From assembly GCA_963756545.1 (NCBI GenBank), contig CAVWNY010000007.1, positions 245,235-309,234 of the forward strand: DNA of 64,000 nucleotides, written 5' to 3'. The notes under the pieces are model-generated. The model was given only the letters and a program-made list of their open reading frames with translations. It did no database searches and was not told the origin of the DNA. Of the stretch, positions 29,316 to 38,201 are shown one piece after another (position 1 is the first letter of the stretch; each line of letters begins with the position of its first letter). Position numbers and translations under genes: made by a program. The stretch comes from DATFDN01 sp963756545. GTDB lineage: Bacteria > Pseudomonadota > Alphaproteobacteria > Acetobacterales > Acetobacteraceae.

Positions 29316-29570
29316 TCAGGCGAATGGGTTTTTCACCTGCTTGGGCGCTTGCGGGGGCGCCACCTGGCTCGGCAGGTGCGGGTCGGCCTCCAATGTCCGC
29401 ACCGCCTCATCCAGCATCGCCTTCAACGCGCGGGCATGGGTGAGCCCAGCCCGGTCGCGCGTCAGATCGAGATTGCCATAGACGCTCACGCACTGCTGGC
29501 CAGTCTCCAGGGTCAACTCGCCAATTTGGAGCGACGCGGCGTCGTCAGCGTAGGGCTTCAGGCTGGCCAT
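29316..29570 (-). CDS. Hypothetical protein of mobile regions
   Basis: 84 residues from the ATG at 29570, with AGGAGAA nine bases upstream. It contains QCVSVYGNLDLTRDRAGL and HARALKAMLDEAVRTLEAD, ending PKQVKNPFA. Similar short proteins occur in alphaproteobacterial mobile DNA, but I know no function. Its neighbour upstream on the same strand is a nuclease remnant. Confidence 0.6.
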   Translation of the reverse strand: MASLKPYADDAASLQIGELTLETGQQCVSVYGNLDLTRDRAGLTHARALKAMLDEAVRTLEADPHLPSQVAPPQAPKQVKNPFA

Positions 29571-29639
29571 GGCGGTTGTTCTCCTGTCAGTGCCGAAAGC
29601 CATGTGACCTCGGCGGCGGCAGGCGCGTCGTGGTCGCCT

Positions 29640-30060
29640 TCACACTGGCTGGCACGGCCGAGTTGGATCAACGCCGGTCAGTCTCGCCAACTCCGCGATG
29701 GAAACGGTCTGGCACTCAGGCCGGTTGGTATTGGTGCAGACATAGGCACCGGCCTCGCGTTCCGCCGGGTCATAGATCGCCTTGAACGTGCTGGTCGGCA
29801 CCAGCACGCGGCCGTTCAGCTCCTGTAGGTCGCTGCCCTGAAACACGGGGCCGGTCACAACGTACAATCGAGCCATTGGCCTCGACGTCGTCGCGCACGG
29901 CGCTCTCGATGCGCTCCCATATCCGCCGGTTCAGTTGCGGCGCCTCCGCGTCGGGCATGTCGCCGGAAGGCGTCAGATGCCCCCGGTCATAGCCGGAGCG
30001 GGCATAGTCGGAGAGTTCCGCGCGCGCCGGGAGGCAAGGCGTGCTCGGGATGGAAGGCAG
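29640..30060 (-). pseudogene. DNA/RNA non-specific endonuclease (NUC family), remnant
   Basis: The minus strand encodes LSDYARSGYDRGHLTPSGDM with the catalytic DRGH, then PQLNRRIWERIESAVRD, then in another frame ARLYVVTGPVFQG and RVLVPTSTFKAIYD to the end. Compared with the family, the segment between DRGH and PQLNRRIWE is shortened and a frameshift lies near 29875. Only the second half of the enzyme remains. Members are secreted or toxin nucleases; this one is inactive. Confidence 0.75.
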
Positions 30061-30285
30061 TCCGGCGGGGCCGCCTCCCGCGCGCCGTCGATGGCGGCAC
30101 CGCTCAGGTGCCCGGCCGACCAGAGCGGACCGCGGGTGATGCCGGAATCGAGGACGGCCCGGAAGCAGAGCAGGTGCGCTTCTTGGCCGAGTTTGGCGTG
30201 CAGCAGGCGGGAAGGCGGCGCGAGGCGACGCTCAAGGCATTACTGCGAGACCGTTATCCCGCGGACCAGGGTTACGATGGCAGCC

Positions 30286-31320
30286 TCATGCGGCAGCGGG
30301 CAGGTCGCGCATGGCTGGCCTGGGACCCCCGGCTTGACCGTCGCGGGCGCGCGCACCGGGCGCCTCAGCCACGCTCTCGACGGCCTGGGTCACCTGCCGC
30401 GGCGCGAGGTGGTGGACCATGTGCCCGGCGCCTTTGACGATCTGCAGCACGCTGCCCCGGATCTCGGCCGCGAGGTGCTCGGATCTGCGCCTGAACACGA
30501 CTTTGTCGCCCTCGCCCGCTATGATGACCACCGGCAGGGTCAGGTCCTTGTACTCCCTGCGCAGCGCGAGCGCGCCCGGGATCATGAGGGCGCCGTCTAC
30601 CGAAGTGGCGCGGATTTGCGAGGGTCGCAGTGCCATGGCGGGCGAGTACTCGGCCTGGAACCGCGCCGGCACCCGGGCCGGCGAGAACATGGCCCACTTC
30701 AGCAGCGGCATCTGTAGCCAGCCGAGCAGCGGCGAGACGGTGTAGCGCAGCACGTCGCCCAGCACCGGGAGCGCCCCCACCGCCACGAGCAGCACGTCGG
30801 GCCGCAGCGTCCAGAAATAGTAGCCGGACAGCAGCACGAGGCCCGCAACATCGGCCTGGTGATGTTCAGCGAGGGCAAGGGCGACGAGCGTGCCCCAGGA
30901 GTGGCCGACAATCACCGGGCGCGCGACGCCGAGCTGGCGCAGGGCCTTGTGGAGCAGCTCGGCCTGCTGGGCGGCGCTCCACAGGTGCCCGCGCGGGCGC
31001 TCGCTGTAGCCGAAGCCGGGGCGATCGAAGATGATCACCCGATGGCTCCGCAGCAGGAGTTCAGCCACCCCGCTGGTGTTCCAGTCGTCCCCGGTCACGG
31101 CGTTACCATGGATCAGCACGACGGGGCTGCCCTCGCCCCGGTCCGTATAGTGCAGCCGCACGCCGTCCACTTCCATGAAGGTGCCTCGGGCTGGGTGCCT
31201 GCGCTCCGCCCGGCGGGCCACGAGGTGATTGCCGAGGGCGAGCGCGGCCAGGGCAGCCACGCCCGCGAAGGCGGCCGCGATGCCGGCGGAGCGGGTCTTG
31301 GATGTCGCGAAGAGGGTCAT
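30286..31320 (-). CDS. Alpha/beta hydrolase
   Basis: 344 residues from the ATG at 31320 (AAGGAC upstream). The N-terminal ~25 residues (SAGIAAAFAGVAALAALALG) are a signal anchor. GSPVVLIHGNAVTG is the oxyanion region, GHSWGTLVALALAE the nucleophile elbow (Ser in GHSWG), GEGDKVV the acid region and KGAGHMVHH the catalytic His. The set fits the esterase/haloperoxidase/epoxide hydrolase group. Substrate unknown. Confidence 0.87.
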   Translation of the reverse strand: MTLFATSKTRSAGIAAAFAGVAALAALALGNHLVARRAERRHPARGTFMEVDGVRLHYTDRGEGSPVVLIHGNAVTGDDWNTSGVAELLLRSHRVIIFDRPGFGYSERPRGHLWSAAQQAELLHKALRQLGVARPVIVGHSWGTLVALALAEHHQADVAGLVLLSGYYFWTLRPDVLLVAVGALPVLGDVLRYTVSPLLGWLQMPLLKWAMFSPARVPARFQAEYSPAMALRPSQIRATSVDGALMIPGALALRREYKDLTLPVVIIAGEGDKVVFRRRSEHLAAEIRGSVLQIVKGAGHMVHHLAPRQVTQAVESVAEAPGARARDGQAGGPRPAMRDLPAAA

Positions 31321-31544
31321 GGTTGTCCTTTGTGTGCGCGGCGAATCAGCGGCCCACCAACTGCTGGGCGGTGGCGGTAAGCGTCGGGAGCTATGGATCA
31401 GGGCGGCACGACGGATTGGCTTGTGGCTCCGTTCCTGCCGCATGGTGGGAATCTATGCTGCGCCGCAGCATAGATGGGCAAGGGTCGGCAAGACCACAGT
31501 CGTCTCTGCAGCACGATATCGAGAATGATGCCGGGCATAGGTCG

Positions 31545-31801
31545 ACGTCGTGATGGGATCGGAATGCGCCGCGTCGGCCGCCCGGGTCGGCCTCGGCAAT
31601 GCGCAGGTCCGGAACCAGGGCCTAGGCCTGGGCGAGCGGCATCCCTCGATAGAGACCAAGCCGGCCGGCCGCCGCGTCGGCCGCGGCGACCACGCGACGC
31701 CGTCCGTCATGGGCGCGCGTGACCAGGGGCACCTCAACCGGCAGCGTGGCGTCGCGCCGGCGCAGCCGATCGGTCGGCCATGTCGGCAACCAGGGCGACA
31801 C
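31545..31801 (-). pseudogene. imuB: ImuB (Y-family polymerase-like), N-terminal remnant
   Basis: From GTG at 31801 it reads SPWLPTWPTDRLRRRD, VPLVTRAHDGRRRVVAAADA and GLYRGMPLAQA, typical of ImuB. Then a TAG replaces an expected CAG (MPLAQA-stop-ALVPDLRIAEAD), and homology ends near 31545. The rest of the ~500-residue protein is gone. ImuB with ImuA and DnaE2 does SOS mutagenesis. Confidence 0.75.
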
Positions 31802-32405
31802 GCCCCGTCGCATCGGGGGACTCCACGATCCAGGACGCGGGCTCGGCGCCCCGCGCGCGCGAGGTCGAGCCGCCAGCGCGGGCCAAGCCCGGCGTCTCGG
31901 GCCTCTCGGCCAGCGGCGGCGGGGAGGGCAGCGAGGCGATGCGCCAGCGGGTGACCGCCGCCGAGGGCGCGCCAGCGCCGGATCGTCGAAGCGGCGCGCG
32001 CGGCGCAGCGCGAAGTTGATGGCGCCCGAGGCCTCGGCGGCGAGCGGCAGCCGGCGCGAGGCGGTCAGGCCGAGCCTGCCGACCTCGCCCACCGCGCCGG
32101 CCAGCCCCGTCTGGCGCAGCGCCTCCTCCAGCGCTAGCAGGACGGATGGGCCGGCCTCGATATAGATGATCCGATGCGGCGCCAGCCCACGGCGGCGAGC
32201 GCCGGGGCGAACAGGTCGGCCGGTCGAGCGCCCAGAGTACCGGCCCGGACAGGTGGGCCAGCAGGCCGGCGACGAACAGCGCGGCGGCCGCGGCATGCTC
32301 GACGTCCGGCCCGGCCCCAGCGACCTCGTGCAAGGCACCGAGTGCCAAGCCGCCTGCCAGAAGCTCCGCCTCACGCATGGCCTTAAGGTCACGAGCGTCC
32401 GTCAA
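31770..32405 (-). pseudogene. imuA: ImuA (SOS mutagenesis cassette), multiply frameshifted
   Basis: Pieces in order: REAELLAGGLALGALHEVAG, LSGPVLWALDRP, then in another frame APHRIIYIEAG and VLLALEEALRQTGLAGAVGE with LGLTASRRLPLAAEASG, then back to RGAEPASWIVESPDATGRVA and ADRSAAPARR. At least three frame changes break the gene. Followed on the same strand by an imuB stub, as in normal imuA-imuB operons. No dnaE2 is in the window. Confidence 0.75.
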
Positions 32406-32458
32406 ATCCCAATCCCGCCGGAAGGCGCGTCAGGCCGGACGCTTACGTCGATCCGGGG

Positions 32459-32555
32459 TCAGAACCCGAAGGTCGGCAGGCCGTCAGCGGCCATCCCGTT
32501 CGGCACAGCCAGCGCACAAAGGTCGAGCAGATTGACCCACCGCATCAGCATCGGT
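32459..32555 (-). pseudogene. Possible amidase C-terminal fragment
   Basis: The minus strand reads MRWVNLLDLCALAVPNGMAADGLP in parts, resembling the VNLLDLCALAVPAG region of amidases and allophanate hydrolases. It is cut off on both sides. The resemblance is short, so this is tentative. Confidence 0.35.
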
Positions 32556-32696
32556 GTGTGGAACTCCCCGCCTGCATGTTCGACCGAGCGGGCTGCGCGC
32601 TGATGCAGTTGGCCGACGCACCAGTAGCGGCGTTCGGCGGGCTTCCCTTTCGGGTGTTGCTGGACGAGGTCGCTGCCGGTTTCGTCTGGGAGCCTG

Positions 32697-33712
32697 TCAG
32701 GAATTTCGTGTGAGGGCCTGTTGAACCTCACTCGCAGACGAAGCACTCGCCGAAGATGAGGGCCCATCGGCCAAAAGTGGGGCTATTTTCCGTCCCAGCT
32801 GCATCGTGATGTAGGCCAGGCTAGTCGTCCTAAGCTCCATGTTGAGTACCTCGCTCGATGCAGGCAGCTTGAACAGCGCCCCAAGCGCACCCACGCCGAC
32901 GCCGCCCGCGGCATCGAGTCGAAGCAGAGCGTAGTGTACGCGCAAGTGGACAGCCATTACGCGAGCGAAGACCGGTCGCGTCTCCGGAGTGAAGCCCTGG
33001 AGGGCGTTTGCCACCAGCCCCAACGCACGCTGGGCAGCGAGAGACGACTGATAGCGCTCCAGATAAAGTGCCCGGAAAGCATCGACCGCCAGAAGGCCAT
33101 TCTCGGCCGCCGACATTTCGTCGAAGGCGGCTTCAAGGTCTTTCGGCTTCATGCCCTGCAGCCAGTACCTCTGCGGATCGGTGTCGCGGAGCTGCGCAAT
33201 CGCCTGGGCGAGGTCACGGCACCGCAATTCGCCGGAAGGCTCAGGCGGGGCATGTACGGAGGGCGCGGCTATCAACTGAAACTCGCCCATGATGCGGCTC
33301 AGCGTCGTGCCGGAAAGATTGCTTCCTTCCAGCATGGCAGGGAAGACGCCGACCCGGTCGGGCATCGCCCGATGTGCGGAAATGATTGCCGCCAGGTAGT
33401 CGTGCCAAGCGCTACCGCCGCCCTGTTCGACAGCACCAGCCAGGCCGACGCCCATAATGGGAACGACAGCGGTGATCTCGGCCGGCGCCACCCCATTGGG
33501 CGGCGGGGATCCAGGGAATGGGATCGGGCGAGGTGCGCCCCCCTTATCTTCCAAACCTCCGAACGAACGTAGATTTCGACCGCGCCGCCGATCAGGCCCG
33601 AGAACAGCGTCCCGTGAAAGTGGTTGACGAACTCCCTCGCGATCTCGCGCCCGCCCTCAGGACCATCGTCGGGATGCCAGACGGCATAGATCTCGAGGAC
33701 GGGCGGAAGCAT
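32697..33712 (-). pseudogene. TIR-like protein with helical C-terminal domain, frameshifted (partner of the next TIR gene)
   Basis: ATG at 33712 with AGGAG upstream. The N-terminus LEIYAVWHPDDGPEGGREIA, then VEIYVRSEVW, has the look of a bacterial TIR-like fold (WHP after the first strand, YVRSE). One G appears missing near 33548; the frame then continues with APRPIPFPGSPPPNGVAPAE, ITAVVPIMGVGLA and SAWHDYLAAIISAHRAMP. The last ~180 residues are helical without a known domain (LRDTDPQRYWLQGMKPKDL, FARVMAVHLRVHYALLRLD). Joined it is ~338 residues. It follows the pentapeptide-TIR gene on the same strand after 236 bases. The TIR assignment is from pattern only. Confidence 0.5.
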
Positions 33713-33948
33713 GCGTGACGCTCCTAGTGGATTCCACGGCGTTCGCGGCGCTCGGATCAAGTCGCGCGGCCAGACCGCCGCCTAAATCCTTCGCGGCGCT
33801 TCGATGTGCAGTTCATAATATAGAGCAGATTAGCCTACGTCCTCCAGGCCGACGAGGAGCCGCCGCCACAGGGGCCCGCCTCGAGGCAGACCCGCTTATA
33901 CCCGCCCGACGCTCCGAGCAGGCCGCTGCGATCACGTCCGGATCGGAG

Positions 33949-35064
33949 CTAATCTCGCTGTCGGCGACGCTCACTGGGCTCGCCGCGGCGCTGTGCGGAT
34001 CGCGGTATCAGCTTCTCGGCGATCCTCTCCGCGCCGAGAACGGCGGAAAGCGCGTACCGGTCGGCGAGCTCCGGCCGAAGCTTCGCCACCTCCTCGATCG
34101 TCAGCCCCTGGAGGACGAGGAAGATCCGCTTATGGTTCAGCGGCTCGAGTTCCTCACGTTCCGCGCCACCCAGGAATCTTTCAAGCTCCCACGTCGTCCA
34201 CAAGCGGCCGAAGAACTCGCGGCTGAGGACCACGATGCCGAACAGCGAGCACTGGATGCCGAAGCCGATGCGACCGCTGAGGCTGTCGCTCGCGTCGATC
34301 TGGCCGTCGTCGAGCCACACGCGCTGTCCCCGGGCCTCAAGCGCGGCTTTTAGCGGAATGACGAGGTCGGCCTTATCCGCTGACCCATGGCTGATGAAAA
34401 AGTCCCACCGGCCTTCTCGCATCCAGTACGCTTGGCCGCTGTCCTTCGCGATAATGAGGCCGAACTCCTCCTCTCCGCCCCGCGCGCTGAACTTCTCCCG
34501 ATCCAGCCATTGCGCCGTGGTGGGCTGGTTCTCGAGCTCAATCGCGCAACCCGCCTCCCGGAGACGCGCCGCCATGGGTGCCTCGATCCGTGGGCGCTTA
34601 AGGTCGACCTGATCGAACGTGCTGCCGTCCAGGCGTGCGCCGACGAAGTCGGAATTATAGAGGTGTACGAACCTGAGATCAGCGCAGGTCAGGATGGCCG
34701 CACGCAGGTCGCAGTGGCGGACTTTCGCCCTGAACCAGGTCGTGCCGTTCAGCTGCGCGTTCCCGAAGCTCGCGTGCGCGAAGTCGGTACCCTTGAACTC
34801 GGCGCCGCTCATCGCGGCGCCCTGGAACGAGACCCTCGAACCGGTGATCCCGTTCAGCCGCGCGCGATCGAGATCCGCCGCTCTGAAGTCCACCCGAGTC
34901 AACACCGATCCGTCGAAATCCGTGCCTTGCAGCGACGCCCCGCTCAGGTCCACGCCCCGCATCTCCAGATGGGTCAGGTCGGGCACGAAGTCGTAGCGCG
35001 CCCTATGGGCGTTCCACGCCGAAACGCCGTCGCAGAGCAGGTTAACATGCTCGAGATTGGCCAT
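33949..35064 (-). CDS. Pentapeptide-repeat / TIR-domain protein
   Basis: 371 residues with GGGAGGG before the ATG. Residues ~28-157 are pentapeptide repeats (LSGASLQGTDF, RAADLDRARL, GADF-like units), expected to fold as a right-handed beta-helix. Residues 219-355 are a TIR domain: strand A WDFFISHGSADKADLVIPLK, RVWLDDGQIDASDSLSGRI (BB-loop region), FGIVVLSREFF, then W289-T-T-W-E293-L, the WxxxE motif whose Glu is catalytic in NAD-cleaving TIRs. A pentapeptide sensor or scaffold fused to a TIR effector is unusual. It lies beside a TIR-like gene and mobile debris. A role in phage defence is inference; NADase activity is family knowledge. Confidence 0.85.
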   Translation of the reverse strand: MANLEHVNLLCDGVSAWNAHRARYDFVPDLTHLEMRGVDLSGASLQGTDFDGSVLTRVDFRAADLDRARLNGITGSRVSFQGAAMSGAEFKGTDFAHASFGNAQLNGTTWFRAKVRHCDLRAAILTCADLRFVHLYNSDFVGARLDGSTFDQVDLKRPRIEAPMAARLREAGCAIELENQPTTAQWLDREKFSARGGEEEFGLIIAKDSGQAYWMREGRWDFFISHGSADKADLVIPLKAALEARGQRVWLDDGQIDASDSLSGRIGFGIQCSLFGIVVLSREFFGRLWTTWELERFLGGAEREELEPLNHKRIFLVLQGLTIEEVAKLRPELADRYALSAVLGAERIAEKLIPRSAQRRGEPSERRRQRD

Positions 35065-35189
35065 GACCTTGCGCCCTCCCGTATCCGGTTCCGGCCTCCG
35101 TCACGGATCGCGCGCAGTCCAGGGACGGGCGGATCCTTGCCGCTGCTCTCCGCAGGCGCGCCGCAGCATTGGTCGGCGCGGAATCGATG

Positions 35190-35354
35190 TCGGCCAGCAC
35201 GCATCAGCCGGCCCTTCGAGCCGCACTGGCGCAGCCGGTCGGACGCCTGGGCAAGCCGGAAGAGATCGCAGACGCCGTGCTCTGGATGAGTGCGGACCTC
35301 CGCGCTTTCGTCACCGGGGCGTCAATCTCAGTCGACGGCGGGTGGTCCCTCTGA
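35190..35354 (+). pseudogene. Short-chain dehydrogenase, C-terminal fragment
   Basis: Reads PVGRLGKPEEIADAVLWMSA then FVTGASISVDGGWSL and a stop at 35354, the invariant end of classical SDR enzymes. The Rossmann N-terminus and catalytic Tyr-Lys are absent. Confidence 0.8.
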
Positions 35355-35642
35355 TCCTTGCAAGGATGCGGTCTGTCCGCTTCCCTTTCTGAACGATCGA
35401 AAGCGGACAGGCGGCAAACCACCCATCTCGGTCGGCCTGTCCCAGGATGCGACGTCCGCTCTCACGAAGCCGACTGCGGTGCGCTCGTGACCGTGATGGG
35501 CGCGAAGGCGCCGCCATCAGGCTGTGTGGAATGTCCGCTCCCGGGATCGCGCCATCAACTAAGCGACCGATCTTGGTTAAACCGACATCCCTTCCACATT
35601 GCCTAACGTGCGTCACACCGAACGTTCTGTGGCCGAAGTGGC
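35355..35642. other. Intergenic stretch rich in the GCGGACA-type motif
   Basis: No gene. Contains TGTCCGCTTCCC (35369), AAAGCGGACAGGCGG (35400) and AATGTCCGCTCCCGGG (35528), copies of the short motif that recurs in other gaps of this window, partly as inverted pairs. Confidence 0.5.
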
Positions 35643-37352
35643 TTAAGCGGCGATCAATTCGAAGCGGTCCACATCCACCAGTCCCATGTCGGTGATCTTC
35701 AAATGTGGGATCACCGGCAGCGCCAGGAATGCCAGTTGCAGGAACGGCTCCGCCAGCAAGCAGCCCATCTGCCGCACCGCTGCGCGCAGGCGTTCCAGAT
35801 CGTGCGCGACGTCCTCGAACGAATGCAGGCTCATCAGCCCGGCGACCGGCAGCGCCATCTCCGCCAGCACCGTGCCGCCGCGCACAGCGACGAAGCCGCC
35901 GCCGAGCGCGATCAACCGATTGACGGCCACCGCCATATCGGTGTCGCCAGCGCCGACCACGCACAGATTATGGCTGTCGTGCCCGATCGAGGACGCCAGC
36001 GCGCCCGCGTGCAGCCCGAAGCCGCGCACGAACCCGCGCCCGACATTGCCATTGCGGCCATGCCGCTCCAGGACGCAGATCTTCAGCAGATCGCGTGACG
36101 GATCGGCGTGCCGCTGGCCGTGGCGGTACGGCAGCTCCGCGTGTTCCTGCGCGGTGATGATCCTTTCGGGAATGATCCCGATTACCGGCGTTCCCGGCCC
36201 GCTGGCCGGCGCCGCGAACACGTCCGCCGTCACCGGTGCGAGGCGGAGGGAGTTGTGCGCTGGGGGTGCCGGCAGTACGCGATTCGCGAAGCACTCCCCC
36301 GTCACCAAGCGCCCACGCCGGATCACCATCGCGACCGCGCACGCCTCCAGGTCGTCGAGCAACAGCAGGTCGGCCAGATAGCCCGGCGCCGCCAACCCAC
36401 GATCGCGCAACCCGAAGCCCCGTGCCGCCGACCAGCTTGCCGCGCGATATACTGACGCCACCGGAGCCCCGAGTTGGATCGCCCGCCGGACAAGGAAATC
36501 CATATGCCCATGCTCGGCGATGTCGAGCGGATTGCGATCGTCGGTGCAAAGCCCGAGGAACGGCGAAGTAAACGGCGTGATCAGCCCGGCCAGCGCCTCG
36601 ATGTCTTTCGAGACGGTGCCTTCGCAAATCAGCACCTGCATGCCTTTCGCGATCTTCTCGCGCCCCTCCGCGAAGCTCGTCGTCTCGTGGCAGTTGCGCA
36701 CGCCGCAGGCAAGATACGCATTCAGTCGCTTGCTGGACAGCAGCGGCGCGTGCCCGTCGATATGCCCGTCCTGAAATGCCGCAAGCTTGTCAAGGCATTC
36801 CGGATCCTTGGCAAGCACGCCGTGCACGTTCATAAACTCCGCAAGTCCGATCGCCTGCGGATGCCTGCGATGCGCAACCAGATCCGACGCGGTAAGCCGC
36901 GCGCCCGAGGTTTCCAATTCCGTTGCCGGCACGCAGGACGAAAGCTGCACGCGCAGATCCATCGCCGTGCCGAGCGCACTTTGCAGGAAATAGGTCAGCC
37001 CGTCCACGCCGAGCACATTGGCGATCTCGTGTGGGTCGCAGATCGCGGTGGTGGTGCCATGCGGCAGCACGCAGCGATCGAACTCCCCAGGCGTGACCAG
37101 CGTGCTCTCGCAATGCACATGGCTGTCGATGAGCCCCGGGACAACTATCTTGCCGCGCGCGTCGATTTCCGACTCGCCGCGGTAGTCGTCGCGCGTACCG
37201 ACAATGGTGTCGTCGCAGATAGCGATGTCGCCGTCATCTAGGTCGCCCGTCACCAGGTTCAGCGTGCGCGCGTTCCTAATCACCAGGTCGGCGCGGGCAG
37301 CCCCGAGGGCCTGGTCGATCCGCCGTTCCAGCCGCCGCCGAGTTGTCTCCAT
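35643..37352 (-). CDS. ade: Adenine deaminase
   Basis: 569 residues from the ATG at 37352 (GGGAG upstream; GTG just before is an alternative). Motifs of the family in order: VVPGLIDSHVHCEST (metal His pair), HGTTTAICDPHEIANV, GLAEFMNVHGVL, DGHAPLLSS, LCTDDRNPLDI, GGGFVAVRGG. The length is normal and the frame intact. It converts adenine to hypoxanthine with Mn/Fe in the cytosol (purine salvage). The genes upstream on the same strand are a small hypothetical and a binding-protein remnant. Confidence 0.95.
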   Translation of the reverse strand: METTRRRLERRIDQALGAARADLVIRNARTLNLVTGDLDDGDIAICDDTIVGTRDDYRGESEIDARGKIVVPGLIDSHVHCESTLVTPGEFDRCVLPHGTTTAICDPHEIANVLGVDGLTYFLQSALGTAMDLRVQLSSCVPATELETSGARLTASDLVAHRRHPQAIGLAEFMNVHGVLAKDPECLDKLAAFQDGHIDGHAPLLSSKRLNAYLACGVRNCHETTSFAEGREKIAKGMQVLICEGTVSKDIEALAGLITPFTSPFLGLCTDDRNPLDIAEHGHMDFLVRRAIQLGAPVASVYRAASWSAARGFGLRDRGLAAPGYLADLLLLDDLEACAVAMVIRRGRLVTGECFANRVLPAPPAHNSLRLAPVTADVFAAPASGPGTPVIGIIPERIITAQEHAELPYRHGQRHADPSRDLLKICVLERHGRNGNVGRGFVRGFGLHAGALASSIGHDSHNLCVVGAGDTDMAVAVNRLIALGGGFVAVRGGTVLAEMALPVAGLMSLHSFEDVAHDLERLRAAVRQMGCLLAEPFLQLAFLALPVIPHLKITDMGLVDVDRFELIAA

Positions 37353-37357
37353 CACCG

Positions 37358-37573
37358 CTACTCCCGCTGCCTTCGCTCGTATAGCACGGCCAGCGATCCC
37401 GCCGCTGCCGCCGAGCCCGCCATCGGCGCGGGATCAAGCCCCGTATCGCCCGGCGTGGCGTTGAAAGCGGCCACAGGCTTGGCAAACTGAGCATGCGACC
37501 AGGCGCTTTCGATCATCAGCACGATATGCACGATCGGCACGCCGCCGGCGCGAGGTCCGGTCTCCCCCGTCAT
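37358..37573 (-). CDS. Small hypothetical ORF upstream of ade
   Basis: 71 residues (TGPRAGGVPIVHIVLMIES, FAKPVAAFNATPGDTG). It starts 16 bases after the stop of the binding-protein remnant and ends just before ade, with the ade ribosome site inside its end. I do not recognise it; it may be real operon content or a chance frame. Confidence 0.35.
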   Translation of the reverse strand: MTGETGPRAGGVPIVHIVLMIESAWSHAQFAKPVAAFNATPGDTGLDPAPMAGSAAAAGSLAVLYERRQRE

Positions 37574-37589
37574 GGAAGCGGTCAGGCGG

Positions 37590-37985
37590 TCAGGGCAGCC
37601 ATGGGGCAAGGATCGCCTGATGTTCGCCGGTGAGATTGAGCGGATTCAGCCACTGATCGACATAAGCGGCGAAGATCACATCACGCGGCATCCAGCAGCC
37701 GAGTTCCACGGCGCGTCGGGATGCACGGGCAGAGCACGCCGGGATGGAGCTTCGCCTGCGGCCTGGTCTCGATGGAACCGGTGATCATCAAATCGGCCCT
37801 CCCCTGGGCCGGCGCGTCGAAGATGGCCGCGTTGTCCTTCCAGGAAACAACTGTCGCCTTCTGCAAATGCGCATTGTCGACGCGCTCGTTGGTGCCGCCC
37901 GGATTGACGATGACGCCTCCGATTCCGACGGCTTGGCGTCGAACCTTAGCCGTCAGGTTACGGCCAGCACCAGACATGGTGCCGG
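37590..37985 (-). pseudogene. Periplasmic binding protein / cyclohexadienyl-dehydratase-like remnant
   Basis: The minus strand reads VGIGGVIVNPGGTNERVDNA, IFDAPAQGRADLMITGSIET and KLHPGVLC, then in a second frame AYVDQWLNPLNLTGEHQAIL to the stop. This is the C-terminal half of a PheC-like solute-binding protein with one frame change near 37700. The N-terminal lobe is missing. Confidence 0.75.
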
Positions 37986-38201
37986 CGAGCGTGGTACGTC
38001 CGCGATGCGTCGAGCGCGACTGTCCGGCGGCGGGCAGTCTATGGCCGCACAGGGCGGGGAAGCCGCCGGTCCGGATTCGGGCGGGCACAGAGAAAGCGGA
38101 CATTCTTCCTGGGAGATTGCTGAAACAACTCGTCCAGACTCTTTGCCTCGGGCCTGAAATGCGGAAAGTCGAGCTAAGAACCACTTGGAAAGCCCAAGCC
38201 G

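Noticed and set aside
32577..32712. Plus-strand frame reading LADAPVAAFGGLPFRVLLDE to TGA
   Set aside because: Looks protein-like but matches no family I know and has no clear start; left unannotated.
36474..37241. 255-codon plus-strand frame opposite adenine deaminase
   Set aside because: Antisense shadow of an intact, well conserved gene.
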